A DNA stretch of 64,000 bases from Methylocystis rosea SV97 (GTDB lineage Bacteria; Pseudomonadota; Alphaproteobacteria; Rhizobiales; Beijerinckiaceae): contig NZ_KB889963.1 in the NCBI RefSeq assembly GCF_000372845.1, positions 124,001 through 188,000 of the forward strand, in the 5' to 3' direction. The translations under genes and the position numbers were made by a program. Numbering within the stretch: position 1 is the stretch's first letter; each line of letters starts with the position of its first letter. The notes beneath the pieces were generated by a model. That model did not search any database. It was given only the letters and a program-made list of their open reading frames with translations, and was not told the DNA's origin. This document shows positions 27,534 to 35,468 of this stretch, one piece after another.

Positions 27534-28024
27534 CCAACATCCTCGGAATCGACATTGGCGCGAAGGGCGCGCTTGCGCTGCTCTCGCCGACCGGCGAACT
27601 GATCGAAGTCGCCGATATGCCAATCCTGCGCGACGGCCCCGCTAATCGTCCGAACGTGAATGCGCCGCTTCTGGCGAGCATCGTGCGCCGCTGGCAGGCG
27701 TCGCAGGCATTCGTCGAATACGTCGGCGCGCGGCCCAAGGAAGGCCCTACAGGGGCTTTTGCCTTCGGGCGGTCCAAAGGCGTCATCGAAGGCGTTTGCG
27801 CTTCTGCTGGCCTCCCTGTGGCTTTCCTCACGCCATGCGCTTGGAAACGCGCGGTGGGCATTCCGCCGGGCAAGGATGGCGCGAAGGACGCGGCTCGCTC
27901 GGAAGCCATCCGACGATGGCCTGGCAAGGCTGACTTGTTCGCGCGCGTCAAAGACGATGGGCGGGCGGAGGCGGCGCTGATCGCTGTTGCCGGCCTATTG
28001 CGAGAGGCGAGGGCTGCGGCGTGA
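27530..28024 (+). CDS. RuvC-like Holliday-junction resolvase
   Basis: A 164-residue RNase-H-fold nuclease of the phage RuvC type: first acidic motif LGIDIGAKGAL, second FVEYVGARP, third DDGRAEAALIA. Such enzymes resolve branched DNA before packaging or during element replication. It overlaps both neighbours by 4 nt in the replication gene chain. Confidence 0.8.
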   Translation: MTNILGIDIGAKGALALLSPTGELIEVADMPILRDGPANRPNVNAPLLASIVRRWQASQAFVEYVGARPKEGPTGAFAFGRSKGVIEGVCASAGLPVAFLTPCAWKRAVGIPPGKDGAKDAARSEAIRRWPGKADLFARVKDDGRAEAALIAVAGLLREARAAA

Positions 28025-28347
28025 CCGGCTCTCCGCAAGTCCTAATCCCCTATGACAGACGCGAAGCGATCGCGCTGCGGCAAGCCGCTCAAGTCGCCGG
28101 CCGATCGGAATCAACCCTCCGCAGTTGGTGTCAGACCCATTACATCGGCCGTCGCGTGGCGGGCGGTCCCTGGATGGTAAGCCGCGTGGCGTTGGCGATG
28201 TTTCTAGACGACGACGCTCGCGCGCTGCGCGCCTATCTTGCTGGCGATCGCGTGAGCGAATTGGTGAAAACCTATTTCCGGCGCGCGGGTCTATGCCACA
28301 TGCAACAAATTCCGCAGCAGCAACAGAACTCGCAACAAGCGCAGTAG
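28021..28347 (+). CDS. MerR/excisionase-like DNA-binding protein
   Basis: A 108-residue protein whose N-terminal half, ALRQAAQVAGRSESTLRSWC then GRRVAGGPWMVSRVALAMFL, fits a winged helix-turn-helix of the excisionase/MerR type. The C-terminus is glutamine-rich (QQIPQQQQNSQQ). It starts with GTG in an overlap and closes the chain of coupled genes; likely regulatory. Confidence 0.6.
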   Translation: MTGSPQVLIPYDRREAIALRQAAQVAGRSESTLRSWCQTHYIGRRVAGGPWMVSRVALAMFLDDDARALRAYLAGDRVSELVKTYFRRAGLCHMQQIPQQQQNSQQAQ

Positions 28348-28388
28348 CTCTGTAGCGCGCTTCGCATCGAGCGGCGCATCGTCGCGCC

Positions 28389-28637
28389 ATGCAGACGGGA
28401 ACTGTCTCACGTCCAAAGAACGGCGCCCGGTTCATCGAAACCGTGCGGGCGCGCGCGCCGAGGGGATTCGCGGAAGCCGTAAAGCGAGCGGCGGAAGCCA
28501 ATCAGCTATCGACAAGCGAATTTGTACGCCGCGCCCTCGCAGGCGCGATTGAGCCAACGGCTCTCCCGGCTAAGCCCGCGAAGAACACATCAGAACACGC
28601 GTCGCTGAACTCTCTAAGCATCGGAAAAATCCAATGA
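28389..28637 (+). CDS. Ribbon-helix-helix-like protein
   Basis: An 82-residue protein with GFAEAVKRAAEANQLSTSEF followed by VRRALAG, the pattern of Arc/CopG-type ribbon-helix-helix DNA-binding domains. Its stop overlaps the start of the tail-fibre-like gene (ATGA at 28634-28637), so it may regulate that gene or simply be coupled to it. Confidence 0.55.
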   Translation: MQTGTVSRPKNGARFIETVRARAPRGFAEAVKRAAEANQLSTSEFVRRALAGAIEPTALPAKPAKNTSEHASLNSLSIGKIQ

Positions 28638-30304
28638 TGAAAACGACGCGGACTCTCGCGGCGCTGCTCTTTTGCGCCATTACGTCTTTGGCGAATGCGC
28701 AAACGTATACGGGCCTGACATGGGGGCTGGATCGCACGTCAACGCCTTACGGAATTGGGATCAATCTCAACGGCGTTTGGTACCAGTTCGCCACCATCAC
28801 CAGCGCTGGCGTGAGCAATCTTCCGAAGTTGAACGCCGCAAACGTTTGGACTGCCACCAACACTTGGACTGCCACCAACACTTGGGGCTCCCCGCTCGCG
28901 ACCACAATCAATACAAAGGGGGAGGTCACAGACACCAGCACCATCATCGCTTCGTTGCAGCGGTTTTTCGAAGGCGATTTCTACGGCACGCCGACGATCG
29001 GCAAAGTGCATCGCATGAACCGGTTATTCGTCGGCGAGGCAGCGCTATCGAGCGGCGGCGCCGGCTACGCTGGGCTTAACCCGCCGTATTCTTGGATTGA
29101 GCAGTATGTCCCTCGGGCAAACTCAGTGGCTTCATTGGCTGTTGGCACGCCTATGGGAGCGCTTGCCATCACCGGCTATGCGCGAACCAGTGATTATAGG
29201 ACATGGACGGGAACGCCGACTGCCGGGGCGGAAGGCGGCGTGTTTATCGGCGTCAACGACGATGCGAACGGCATTGCGGTTGGCGTGGACGTTCGCGCCA
29301 TCAGAGCCGCAAAGGGAGAAGGTATCGCAACAAACCAGTTTGATGCGATAAACCTACGTCCGACGTTCCAAACCCTTCGCCCCTATGCAGCGCTGAACAC
29401 CGTATCGGCCGGTCTGATTTATCCGCTCTTGCTGACGACGGGCGTGGCTAATGGCGGGTCCGGCACGGTCACAATCTCGATTGCCTCTCCCGGCATTATC
29501 ACGCATGTCGGGCATAATCGAAAAAATGACGACACGGTCAAAATCACAACAACCGGGGCTCTGCCGACTGGCCTGACGGCGAGCACTACTACCTACTACA
29601 TCGTCAACAAGACAGATGACACTTATCAGGTGTCGGCGACGCCCGGCGGCGCGGCGATCAATACGAGCGGGTCGCAGTCCGGCGTGCACACCGCTACCTA
29701 CAATGTGCCGCATGAAATCACGGCGTTCGGTTTCATGGCCGGGGGCGTCGGCGCTGGGCTGCCTGCAACCGCGATTGCCCAAAAGGGCATCGTTATGCTC
29801 GACGGGGCGATCGATAAGACCTATGGGCTGTCCACCGGCGGCGTGTTTGCTGAGCTGCCAGAATTTGCCGCCATTCAATGGATGAAACCTGACGGCACGT
29901 CTTCAATCGGTCTTTGGGGCGACCCGTCCGGCAATTTGCTTGTTTCCAGTTCGCCCTTTTATTCAGGCGGGAATGTCACTGCGGCCACCAATCTTATTGG
30001 CCGGAACATCATTTCCGGTAGCGCCGTCCCGGTCGCTTCGTCGTGCGGCACAACCCCTGCCGTAGATGCGAACTCAACCAACATCAGCGGCAATTTCACT
30101 ACAGGCACGGGCTCGCCGACCGCCTGCACGCTCACCTTCGCCAATGCCTATCCGACAGCGGCGTCATGTGTCGTAACGGCAGCGAATGCTGCTGCGGTTG
30201 GAACGACTGTGCGCGTCTCGGCTCCCGCGTCGGCATCCTTCACCATCACGCTTGGCGCTGGCACCAGCTCGGCGAGCTTCAATTACGTCTGCTTGGGCAA
30301 GTAA
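28634..30304 (+). CDS. Tail-fibre-like structural protein with signal peptide
   Basis: A 556-residue protein. Residues 1-23 look like a Sec signal peptide (MMKTTRTLAALLFCAITSLANA). A WTATNTW duplication comes from an 18-nt tandem repeat. The middle holds the phage-type module TGALPTGLTASTTTYYIV, common in tail fibre and tail appendage proteins, and the C-terminal ~85 residues (SCGTTPAVDANSTNISG) resemble phage receptor-binding tails. Ser/Thr/Gly-rich and beta-strand-rich throughout. The signal peptide is unusual for a virion protein, although known in some podovirus-like tails. Confidence 0.6.
   Translation: MMKTTRTLAALLFCAITSLANAQTYTGLTWGLDRTSTPYGIGINLNGVWYQFATITSAGVSNLPKLNAANVWTATNTWTATNTWGSPLATTINTKGEVTDTSTIIASLQRFFEGDFYGTPTIGKVHRMNRLFVGEAALSSGGAGYAGLNPPYSWIEQYVPRANSVASLAVGTPMGALAITGYARTSDYRTWTGTPTAGAEGGVFIGVNDDANGIAVGVDVRAIRAAKGEGIATNQFDAINLRPTFQTLRPYAALNTVSAGLIYPLLLTTGVANGGSGTVTISIASPGIITHVGHNRKNDDTVKITTTGALPTGLTASTTTYYIVNKTDDTYQVSATPGGAAINTSGSQSGVHTATYNVPHEITAFGFMAGGVGAGLPATAIAQKGIVMLDGAIDKTYGLSTGGVFAELPEFAAIQWMKPDGTSSIGLWGDPSGNLLVSSSPFYSGGNVTAATNLIGRNIISGSAVPVASSCGTTPAVDANSTNISGNFTTGTGSPTACTLTFANAYPTAASCVVTAANAAAVGTTVRVSAPASASFTITLGAGTSSASFNYVCLGK
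28846..28881 (+). repeat. 18-nt tandem repeat inside the tail-fibre-like gene
   Basis: TTGGACTGCCACCAACAC is present twice back-to-back (28846-28863 and 28864-28881) and begins a third time. It keeps frame and duplicates the peptide WTATNT, so copy-number change would lengthen the protein in six-residue steps. Confidence 0.9.
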
Positions 30305-30313
30305 GGGGCTGGA

Positions 30314-30550
30314 ATGAGCGAAGTTCGATCTGCCATGCTCGACGCCAACCAAATCGCGACCGCTTTGACTTGCGTCTTGGATGCAAGTTTGTCCGCCGTC
30401 GACCCGAGCGGCGCTGCGCTTCGCCGGGCTCACTACAACCTTCGCGAAGGGCTTCGCCTCGCCGAAGAAATGAACGCGGCAGACAACGACGCCGCATCTA
30501 TCATTCGCGAAGTCGTCGCCTCAATTTCAGAAAGCGAGCAACATGACTGA
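30314..30550 (+). CDS. Small hypothetical protein
   Basis: A 78-residue acidic helical protein, no family recognised. AAGGGGC precedes the ATG at a good distance. It lies between the tail-fibre-like gene and a phage-type hypothetical gene, whose start it overlaps by 8 nt. Confidence 0.55.
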   Translation: MSEVRSAMLDANQIATALTCVLDASLSAVDPSGAALRRAHYNLREGLRLAEEMNAADNDAASIIREVVASISESEQHD

Positions 30551-30989
30551 CACGCCCGCCCTGCTTCAACGTCGCTTCCAGCTCGCGGAGCATACGCGCA
30601 CGATTTACTTCGTGACCGTCGAGCAGCTCGTAAAGCCCGAGGACGTGCTGAAGCCGGACTTTTGGCGGCATGTCGCCTCGCAGCTGCGGCCCTATGACGA
30701 AATCATCGTCGCCACGGATTCCTGCGAGTGGCGCATGCAGCTTCTCGTCTGCGATGTTTGGCACTGTGGCGCACGCGTCGTCGAGTTGAGCCGCTTCGAT
30801 ATGAGCGGGCAAGAGGAAGAGGACCAAACTGTCGGCGACGACCTTCGCGTCAAATGGCGTGGGCCCGTCAACAAATGGTGCGTCGTCAGAACGGATGGCG
30901 TCATTCTGCGGGGCGGCCTCGACAACAAGAACGTGGCGATGGAAACGCTCGCCGCCATCGCCCAAGAACGGGCGGCGATAGGCAACTAA
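30543..30989 (+). CDS. Conserved phage-type hypothetical protein
   Basis: A 148-residue soluble protein with LKPDFWRHVASQLRPYDEI and DSCEWRMQLLV, features I associate with uncharacterised proteins in alphaproteobacterial podovirus-like prophages, where they sit next to terminase genes. Function unknown. Its stop overlaps the TerS-like start by 1 nt (TAATG). Confidence 0.6.
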   Translation: MTDTPALLQRRFQLAEHTRTIYFVTVEQLVKPEDVLKPDFWRHVASQLRPYDEIIVATDSCEWRMQLLVCDVWHCGARVVELSRFDMSGQEEEDQTVGDDLRVKWRGPVNKWCVVRTDGVILRGGLDNKNVAMETLAAIAQERAAIGN

Positions 30990-31414
30990 TGGCTGGCCGC
31001 CCTTCAAAATACGAAGAACGCTTCTGCGATGAGATGGAAGCGTTCATGGCGCAGGGATATTCCGCAACAGCGTTTGCGGGACACATCGGAGTCAGCCGCT
31101 CCACAATCGACAATTGGGCAAAGGAATATCCAGAATTTCTGGAAGCGCTCAATCGCGCGAAGGCGAAACGTCTCCTGGAATGGGAGAAGATCGGCCTGAA
31201 AGTCGCCCGCGAGGGTGGCACTGGCGGCCAATCGACCATGATTACCTTTGGCCTGAAAAACATGGGCGGCTGCGAGTGGTTCGATAAGCAACAGCTCGAG
31301 CACTCAGGCAAGGACGGCGGGCCGATCGAAACCGTCGAGCTATCTCCGCTGGAGGCGGCAAGGCGGATCATATTTGCGCTTGAGAAGGGGCTGAGGGAGC
31401 AGCAAGGGAAATGA
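30989..31414 (+). CDS. Terminase small subunit-like protein
   Basis: About 141 residues. The N-terminus GRPSKYEERFCDEMEAFMAQ with the helix-turn-helix GVSRSTIDNWAKEYPEF and the following FGLKNMGG segment match small terminase/DNA-packaging proteins of tailed phages. TerS binds the pac/cos site and hands DNA to the large subunit. No large subunit follows, so it may redirect a helper phage's packaging, as in known satellites, or be a relic. Confidence 0.65.
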   Translation: MAGRPSKYEERFCDEMEAFMAQGYSATAFAGHIGVSRSTIDNWAKEYPEFLEALNRAKAKRLLEWEKIGLKVAREGGTGGQSTMITFGLKNMGGCEWFDKQQLEHSGKDGGPIETVELSPLEAARRIIFALEKGLREQQGK

Positions 31415-32061
31415 GCGGGATTGAGGCGGCGATGGCAGGGGTAAGCGCAGCGGGGACGCTTCTCGGCGGCTATGGCGAATATCGATCTGGTATGGATAGC
31501 GCCGCCGCGCTCGATGCCTCGCGCCCTTACGACATTATCAATGCTGCCAATAAATCGCAGGGATTGAAATACGCCGCGGATACGGCTCTTGCCGGCTCTC
31601 AGCGCCAAGCGCTCGCTAAGGCGCAGGACAAGGACCTGTTGCTTTCAAAGTCGCGCGCGCTGGCCGCAGCGTCTGGCGGCGGGGCCAACGACACGACGGT
31701 CATCAATCAAGAGGCGCTGATCGAGCGGCAAGGCGAATTCTACAAGGCGTTGGAGATGTTCGGCGGACTGGAGCAGTCCAACCAGCTCAATTACGAGTCT
31801 CAGAACGCCCTGCTCCAAGGCGTCAACACTTACAACGCCAAGGGCGTCGCGGTCAGCAGGGCGCGCAGCGCGGCACGGATGCAGGCGGCGGGGACGCTGC
31901 TCTCCAGCGCTGGCGCGGGCTTGTACAAATATCGACGCAGCCTCCCATTCGGCCCGTCCGATACGGATGTCGCTATTGCCGAAGGCTACCGGGATGCGGC
32001 CAAGGTGCGGGCGGACTATGCGGCAAGCGCATTGCGTCGCCGCTCGGGTCGTCAATGGTGA
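31411..32061 (+). CDS. Internal-virion-like helical protein
   Basis: A 216-residue Ala/Gly-rich helical protein. An N-terminal glycine-rich hydrophobic stretch (AGVSAAGTLLGGYGEY) and long helices resemble the small internal (ejection) virion proteins of podovirus-like phages, which line the DNA-ejection channel. It starts in an ATGA overlap with the TerS-like gene. The match is on overall pattern, so the call is moderate. Confidence 0.55.
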   Translation: MSGIEAAMAGVSAAGTLLGGYGEYRSGMDSAAALDASRPYDIINAANKSQGLKYAADTALAGSQRQALAKAQDKDLLLSKSRALAAASGGGANDTTVINQEALIERQGEFYKALEMFGGLEQSNQLNYESQNALLQGVNTYNAKGVAVSRARSAARMQAAGTLLSSAGAGLYKYRRSLPFGPSDTDVAIAEGYRDAAKVRADYAASALRRRSGRQW

Positions 32062-32318
32062 GAAAGCCAAAGAAGCCGCCGCCGCCGTTCCAGAGCGCCG
32101 AATCTAAAGAGGCGTTCCGGCAAGCCCTTCGATCCGCCTTCGCGGCGAACCGGGCGCTTCTCGACTTTACCGAAAGCGTCCTGCACGACAAGCCCATTGT
32201 GGAGCCTCTGGACGCGATCCAGAAGGCGGCTGCGGCCGCGCGTGATGCTGAAACGGCCTGGGCTTACTTCCTGCGGCTCTCTCACAAAAGCTTTCCAGAT
32301 AAGGTGAGCCTTAACTGA
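32055..32318 (+). CDS. Small hypothetical protein of the packaging module
   Basis: An 87-residue protein with a proline-rich N-terminus (KPKKPPPPF) and two helices. No family recognised. It overlaps the previous gene by 7 nt and is the last gene of the rightward phage-derived transcript that begins near 24.5 kb. Confidence 0.55.
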   Translation: MVRKPKKPPPPFQSAESKEAFRQALRSAFAANRALLDFTESVLHDKPIVEPLDAIQKAAAAARDAETAWAYFLRLSHKSFPDKVSLN

Positions 32319-32387
32319 GCGTCGAGTGTCGGTCTGCGACGACGTGCCTAATTGAAATTCGGTGCGCCTGCGCGCACAAATTCGCGC

Positions 32388-32477
32388 ATGATCCGCGCAC
32401 CGATTGCGAACGCCGTGATCGCATCCATTGTCGTCGCCGAGATTTTGGGCGGCATGATGCTGTTGCTTGGGCACTGA
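32388..32477 (+). CDS. Possible 29-residue membrane peptide
   Basis: ATG at 32388 opens a 29-codon frame coding for a single hydrophobic helix (ANAVIASIVVAEILGGMMLL). Phage modules often hold such one-helix peptides, for example holin-like ones. No good ribosome-binding site is visible, so it may be chance. Confidence 0.25.
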   Translation: MIRAPIANAVIASIVVAEILGGMMLLLGH

Positions 32478-32574
32478 CCACCTGCCATTGCATTTGCAGC
32501 ATGGGCGTTCCTTCGCAAGGCGAATTGCCGTCAGCGTGCCTTCAACAAAAGCCTTCGCAGCACTGCCGCGCAGG

Positions 32575-33057
32575 CTATCGAGCGAAATGGCGTTGCTCTT
32601 TGCGCCATTCCCAAGGCGCTTGAGTATGTCCTGCCCACATGCCGCGACGATTGTTCTTGGCCTCCTGCTCCGCACCGATGTAGTCCGACGAATAGCGGCG
32701 ATATGCGAAGGCCTGGCCGCTTCTGACCAACCAAAGCCCTACATCCTCGCCCCGGACCCGACAGGCAGCGACGGTCCGCCCATAGCGGTCAACATCCTTC
32801 TCTCCACACGACACGGGCGACTGTCCGATAAATTTGTCCAGAGCCATCGCAGCGTTCTGTCCGCAGCGGTAGGGTTGGTTCGCGGCGTCGAAACATGGCT
32901 GCCCCTTCTCAGGCGCATCAACCCCATGGAGGCGGATGCGCTGTCCCTGAATTTCGATTGTATCGCCGTCTATGACCGACGCTCGCCCCACGATGTCAGC
33001 CAAGCAGATGCCAGGGAACAATACGAAGGCTGTAATTATGAGCAGGCACGTCGTCAT
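32575..33057 (-). CDS. Secreted thermonuclease-family nuclease (SNase-like)
   Basis: A 160-residue protein with a signal peptide (MTTCLLIITAFVLFPGICLA) and one SNase domain: VIDGDTIEIQGQRIRLHGVDAPE with the catalytic Arg and Asp residues, then VDRYGRTVAAC and the C-terminal YIGAEQEAKNNRRGMWAG. Presumed Ca-dependent nuclease of the periplasm or outside. A decayed relative lies at 39184-39330 in the same element. Confidence 0.88.
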   Translation of the reverse strand: MTTCLLIITAFVLFPGICLADIVGRASVIDGDTIEIQGQRIRLHGVDAPEKGQPCFDAANQPYRCGQNAAMALDKFIGQSPVSCGEKDVDRYGRTVAACRVRGEDVGLWLVRSGQAFAYRRYSSDYIGAEQEAKNNRRGMWAGHTQAPWEWRKEQRHFAR

Positions 33058-33261
33058 GCCGATTTGTGGCCCTTCATGAAAGCGCAGTGTAAAAACGCTT
33101 ATCGGACGTTACGAGCGCGGTTGCTAGACCAAGGGCCATATCGGCGACCTTATGAGCACTCCGAGGGACGGATCTAGAAAGATCGAAAGCCTTCGCATCC
33201 CGTCCTGCGGACAATTCAGAGAAGCAAAACCGCTGCTGTGCTCGATGAGATGGGGATTACG

Positions 33262-33567
33262 ATGGGGGCTCGTTTATCCAAAGCTTGGGCAGCAGCGCGA
33301 GGGCTGCTTTATCTGAGTATCTTTTTGACAATCTGGATTGGAGCTTGGTTGATAGGCAATCAGGGTCGAGTTTTTGAAGAGAAGGCCTTCGTCGATGATG
33401 ACCGCCTCGCGGACGTGATGCGCGGAAGAGTGGGCTACATTGACGAGAATGGAATCGTCTACACGACAGAAGGCAACGTTGGTGGCGTGATCGGATTTTT
33501 TTGCGGCGTGTTGATCACCGCCGGGATCGTCAGTTTCGTTGAAAATCGCCTCGGAAACGGTGGTTGA
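33262..33567 (+). CDS. Two-helix membrane protein
   Basis: About 101 residues with a hydrophobic helix near residues 14-33 and another near 72-92, separated by an acidic loop. No family recognised. The ATG at 33262 has GGGG 6 nt upstream; in-frame alternatives are ATG 33250 and GTG 33238. Confidence 0.5.
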   Translation: MGARLSKAWAAARGLLYLSIFLTIWIGAWLIGNQGRVFEEKAFVDDDRLADVMRGRVGYIDENGIVYTTEGNVGGVIGFFCGVLITAGIVSFVENRLGNGG

Positions 33568-33779
33568 TCGCAGGCGTGCGTTCCCGCGATCGTTCGTCCT
33601 GGTCTTCCCGGTCGTCATTATCGCCTTTCGCCCGGCCGGTTTGCCACCACGCGCAGACAACAAAAATATTGGCGAGATTTCAACCGTAAGGCGTCATCAG
33701 CCACGTAACCGCCTCGGACCCGCAGTAAGCGCGGGGAGGCGAGGAACGTCGACGTTAGGCGCTCCTTTCAACTATGCGA

Positions 33780-34010
33780 TTAGATGATCCGCAACGCATA
33801 AAGAAGATGCCCAATCCAATGCGTGCGAGTCTGCATCTTGTTTAGACATTCTTCGCGATTGATTCGCTCTACTGGGTTCTTGATGTCATAGTCGCTGCAG
33901 AATCCCACGAAATTTGCGTAGCGATAATTTTCAAGGCGCACGACCGTTGAACCGAGCACGACAACAGCGACAAAAAGTATGCCAATAGCGGAATAGAGAA
34001 ATAGTTTCAT
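33780..34010 (-). CDS. Small single-helix membrane protein
   Basis: A 76-residue protein with one N-terminal membrane helix (LFLYSAIGILFVAVVVLGST) and a soluble tail with two cysteines (FCSDYD and EECLNK). No family recognised. GAGGGAA precedes the ATG at 34010. Confidence 0.5.
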   Translation of the reverse strand: MKLFLYSAIGILFVAVVVLGSTVVRLENYRYANFVGFCSDYDIKNPVERINREECLNKMQTRTHWIGHLLYALRII

Positions 34011-34095
34011 TTCCCTCGTCCCTTCTTTTTCAACCGAACCCCCGGCCCGCCGCCGTTTCGGCGATGAACTCGAAGCCGGCTCGCCCATGACCTCT
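34007..34095 (-). pseudogene. C-terminal remnant of an XRE-family regulator
   Basis: Reading left, the frames give AGFEFIAE and then, after a one-base deletion, GGGPGVRLKKKGRGK. This matches the C-terminal tail of the intact XRE regulator at 34529-34780 (GEGPGVRLKKK). No helix-turn-helix part remains. Confidence 0.55.
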
Positions 34096-34329
34096 CGCAA
34101 CGGCCTTTGCCAACCGGATCGTCAATGCCGCCGCAAAAACGGCCCGCCACTCTATGTAAGGTGACGGGCCGCCTGAGGCTTGAGGCTGCGGCACCCCAAG
34201 TCCACGCAACAATAGATCTAGTTTTTTGGCGATTGAGCAAGCCGCCAGAAAACTGGAACAGTTCTCGATTACGAATGCTTGCCACGCCATCTCTGTTGCG
34301 AATAATTCGCGAGAGGGAGAACTAAGGCC

Positions 34330-34512
34330 GTGAGTGAATGGAACAGCGCGGAACCACCTGAGAATGATGCCGTTGTGTACGTGCTCGCTGAGGATCACCG
34401 CGGCGAATATCCGGTTCCGTTCCCAGTCGTTTTCCATGACGATCGTTGGTGGAACGCCCACACTGGGGAAGAACTCGACGCCTATGTCGCGGCATGGCGT
34501 CCGCAGGAATAG
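34330..34512 (+). CDS. Small Trp-rich hypothetical (DUF551-like)
   Basis: A 60-residue protein with a GTG start and AAGG upstream. The layout W-x7-PEND-VVYVL ... FHDDRWWNAHTGEE ... AAWRP recalls DUF551 proteins of phages, which have a similar length and terminal tryptophans. Function unknown. Confidence 0.45.
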   Translation: MSEWNSAEPPENDAVVYVLAEDHRGEYPVPFPVVFHDDRWWNAHTGEELDAYVAAWRPQE

Positions 34513-34528
34513 AACGACGGTTCTCGTT

Positions 34529-34780
34529 CTATTTTGATTTCGCCTTTTTCTTCTTGAGCCGGACGCCGGGGCCTTCCCCGTTTTCGTCGACAAAGATCAC
34601 GCCCGCCTTTTCGAGGGCGTTCCGGATGGCAGCGACGGTGCGAGCCTGCGCCGCCAATTCTCCGGGCTTCGTTTCAAGCCGCTGAATTGAAGGCAGCGAA
34701 ACCATAGACGCTTCGGCCAAATCTCTTTGTTCCCAGCGCAGCAAGGCGCGCGCCGCCCTTACCTGTTCGCTCGTCATCAT
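34529..34780 (-). CDS. XRE-family transcriptional regulator
   Basis: An 83-residue Cro/CI-type protein: helix-turn-helix ARALLRWEQRDLAEASMVSLPSI followed by an AIRNALEKAGVIFVDENG dimer tail and a basic KKKKAKSK end. It is divergent from the S24-like gene, with a repeat-rich, AT-rich spacer between them (34781-34937) that should hold its operators. It is the likely repressor of the element's switch. Confidence 0.85.
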   Translation of the reverse strand: MMTSEQVRAARALLRWEQRDLAEASMVSLPSIQRLETKPGELAAQARTVAAIRNALEKAGVIFVDENGEGPGVRLKKKKAKSK

Positions 34781-34784
34781 TTAA

Positions 34785-34856
34785 TATCTCACCTATTATT
34801 TGATAGGTCAGACATTGACAATGTGCTGACTATCATTTAATAGCTGAACTATCACA
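34785..34856. promoter_or_regulatory. Operator region between xre and the S24-like gene
   Basis: AT-rich spacer with a perfect palindrome ACCTAT-TATTTG-ATAGGT (34798-34815), a second weaker one CTAT-CATTTA-ATAG downstream, and the direct repeat ATCATTTAATA present twice. These fit paired binding sites for the dimeric XRE repressor governing both divergent genes. Confidence 0.65.
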
Positions 34857-34937
34857 TGCCGCTCTCAAGAGCAAACGACGCCGGAAACTCTCGTTTCGGC
34901 GAACGCCCGAGACTTGCCTGAACGGAGGACGAAAGCC

Positions 34938-35468
34938 ATGCGTGTTTCGATCGAACGTTCCTCTTGCACAGTTATCCCCCCGTCGAAGGCCGCAGAGGCC
35001 TCGCAGCCTCGCCTTGTTCTCGATCCCTCCGAACTGCCTGACCGATACGGCGTGATCGTCAGGGGCGTCTGCATGGAGCCTGAAATTCAGGAAGGCTCCC
35101 GGCTGATCTTCGACAAGAGCGCTCCCTACAAGCCCGGCGATCTCGATATCCTGTGGAAACGCCCCGAGCTGGTGAAGCCAGGACAGCCGCAAGCCATGGG
35201 CAAGCGGCTCTATATGGCGCCGCCCTCATGGGTAAAGTTCCCTTATCGCGAGCACCCAGAGAGCGGCATGTGCGCGCTTTTATTTGCCGAGCAGCTCAAC
35301 CCTCCGCGCAACTTCGCCATTCCCTGCGAAGACCTGCTTGCAGTCCATAGATGCGTCGGGGTGATGCGAGAGATAGCGGCCGGGGATGGCCTGGACGATA
35401 CGGTTGGGTTCGCGTCCCGCCGCGTCAAGAACCGCAGCGGCAAACACCATCGGGGGAGGGACGCGTGA
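34938..35468 (+). CDS. S24 peptidase-like protein with Ser-to-Cys change
   Basis: About 176 residues, with a LexA/CI C-terminal-type fold: RYGVIVRGVCMEPEIQEGSR, then LIFDKSAPYKPGDL. In S24 peptidases the nucleophile is the Ser of S-M-E-P; here it is Cys (CMEP), while a candidate general-base Lys remains in MGKRLYM. No helix-turn-helix domain is fused. It may be a sensor or antirepressor rather than an autoprotease. The ATG at 34938 follows GGAGG. Confidence 0.7.
   Translation: MRVSIERSSCTVIPPSKAAEASQPRLVLDPSELPDRYGVIVRGVCMEPEIQEGSRLIFDKSAPYKPGDLDILWKRPELVKPGQPQAMGKRLYMAPPSWVKFPYREHPESGMCALLFAEQLNPPRNFAIPCEDLLAVHRCVGVMREIAAGDGLDDTVGFASRRVKNRSGKHHRGRDA

Noticed and set aside
30728-30988. N-terminal extension of the TerS-like gene
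   Set aside because: It overlaps the preceding gene in another frame and is Arg-rich; the ATG at 30989 gives the usual TerS start GRPSKY.
34030-34593. 187-codon minus frame covering 34030-34593
   Set aside because: Antisense to the small gene at 34330-34512 and without ribosome-binding site; only its last part shows the XRE-tail remnant, listed separately.
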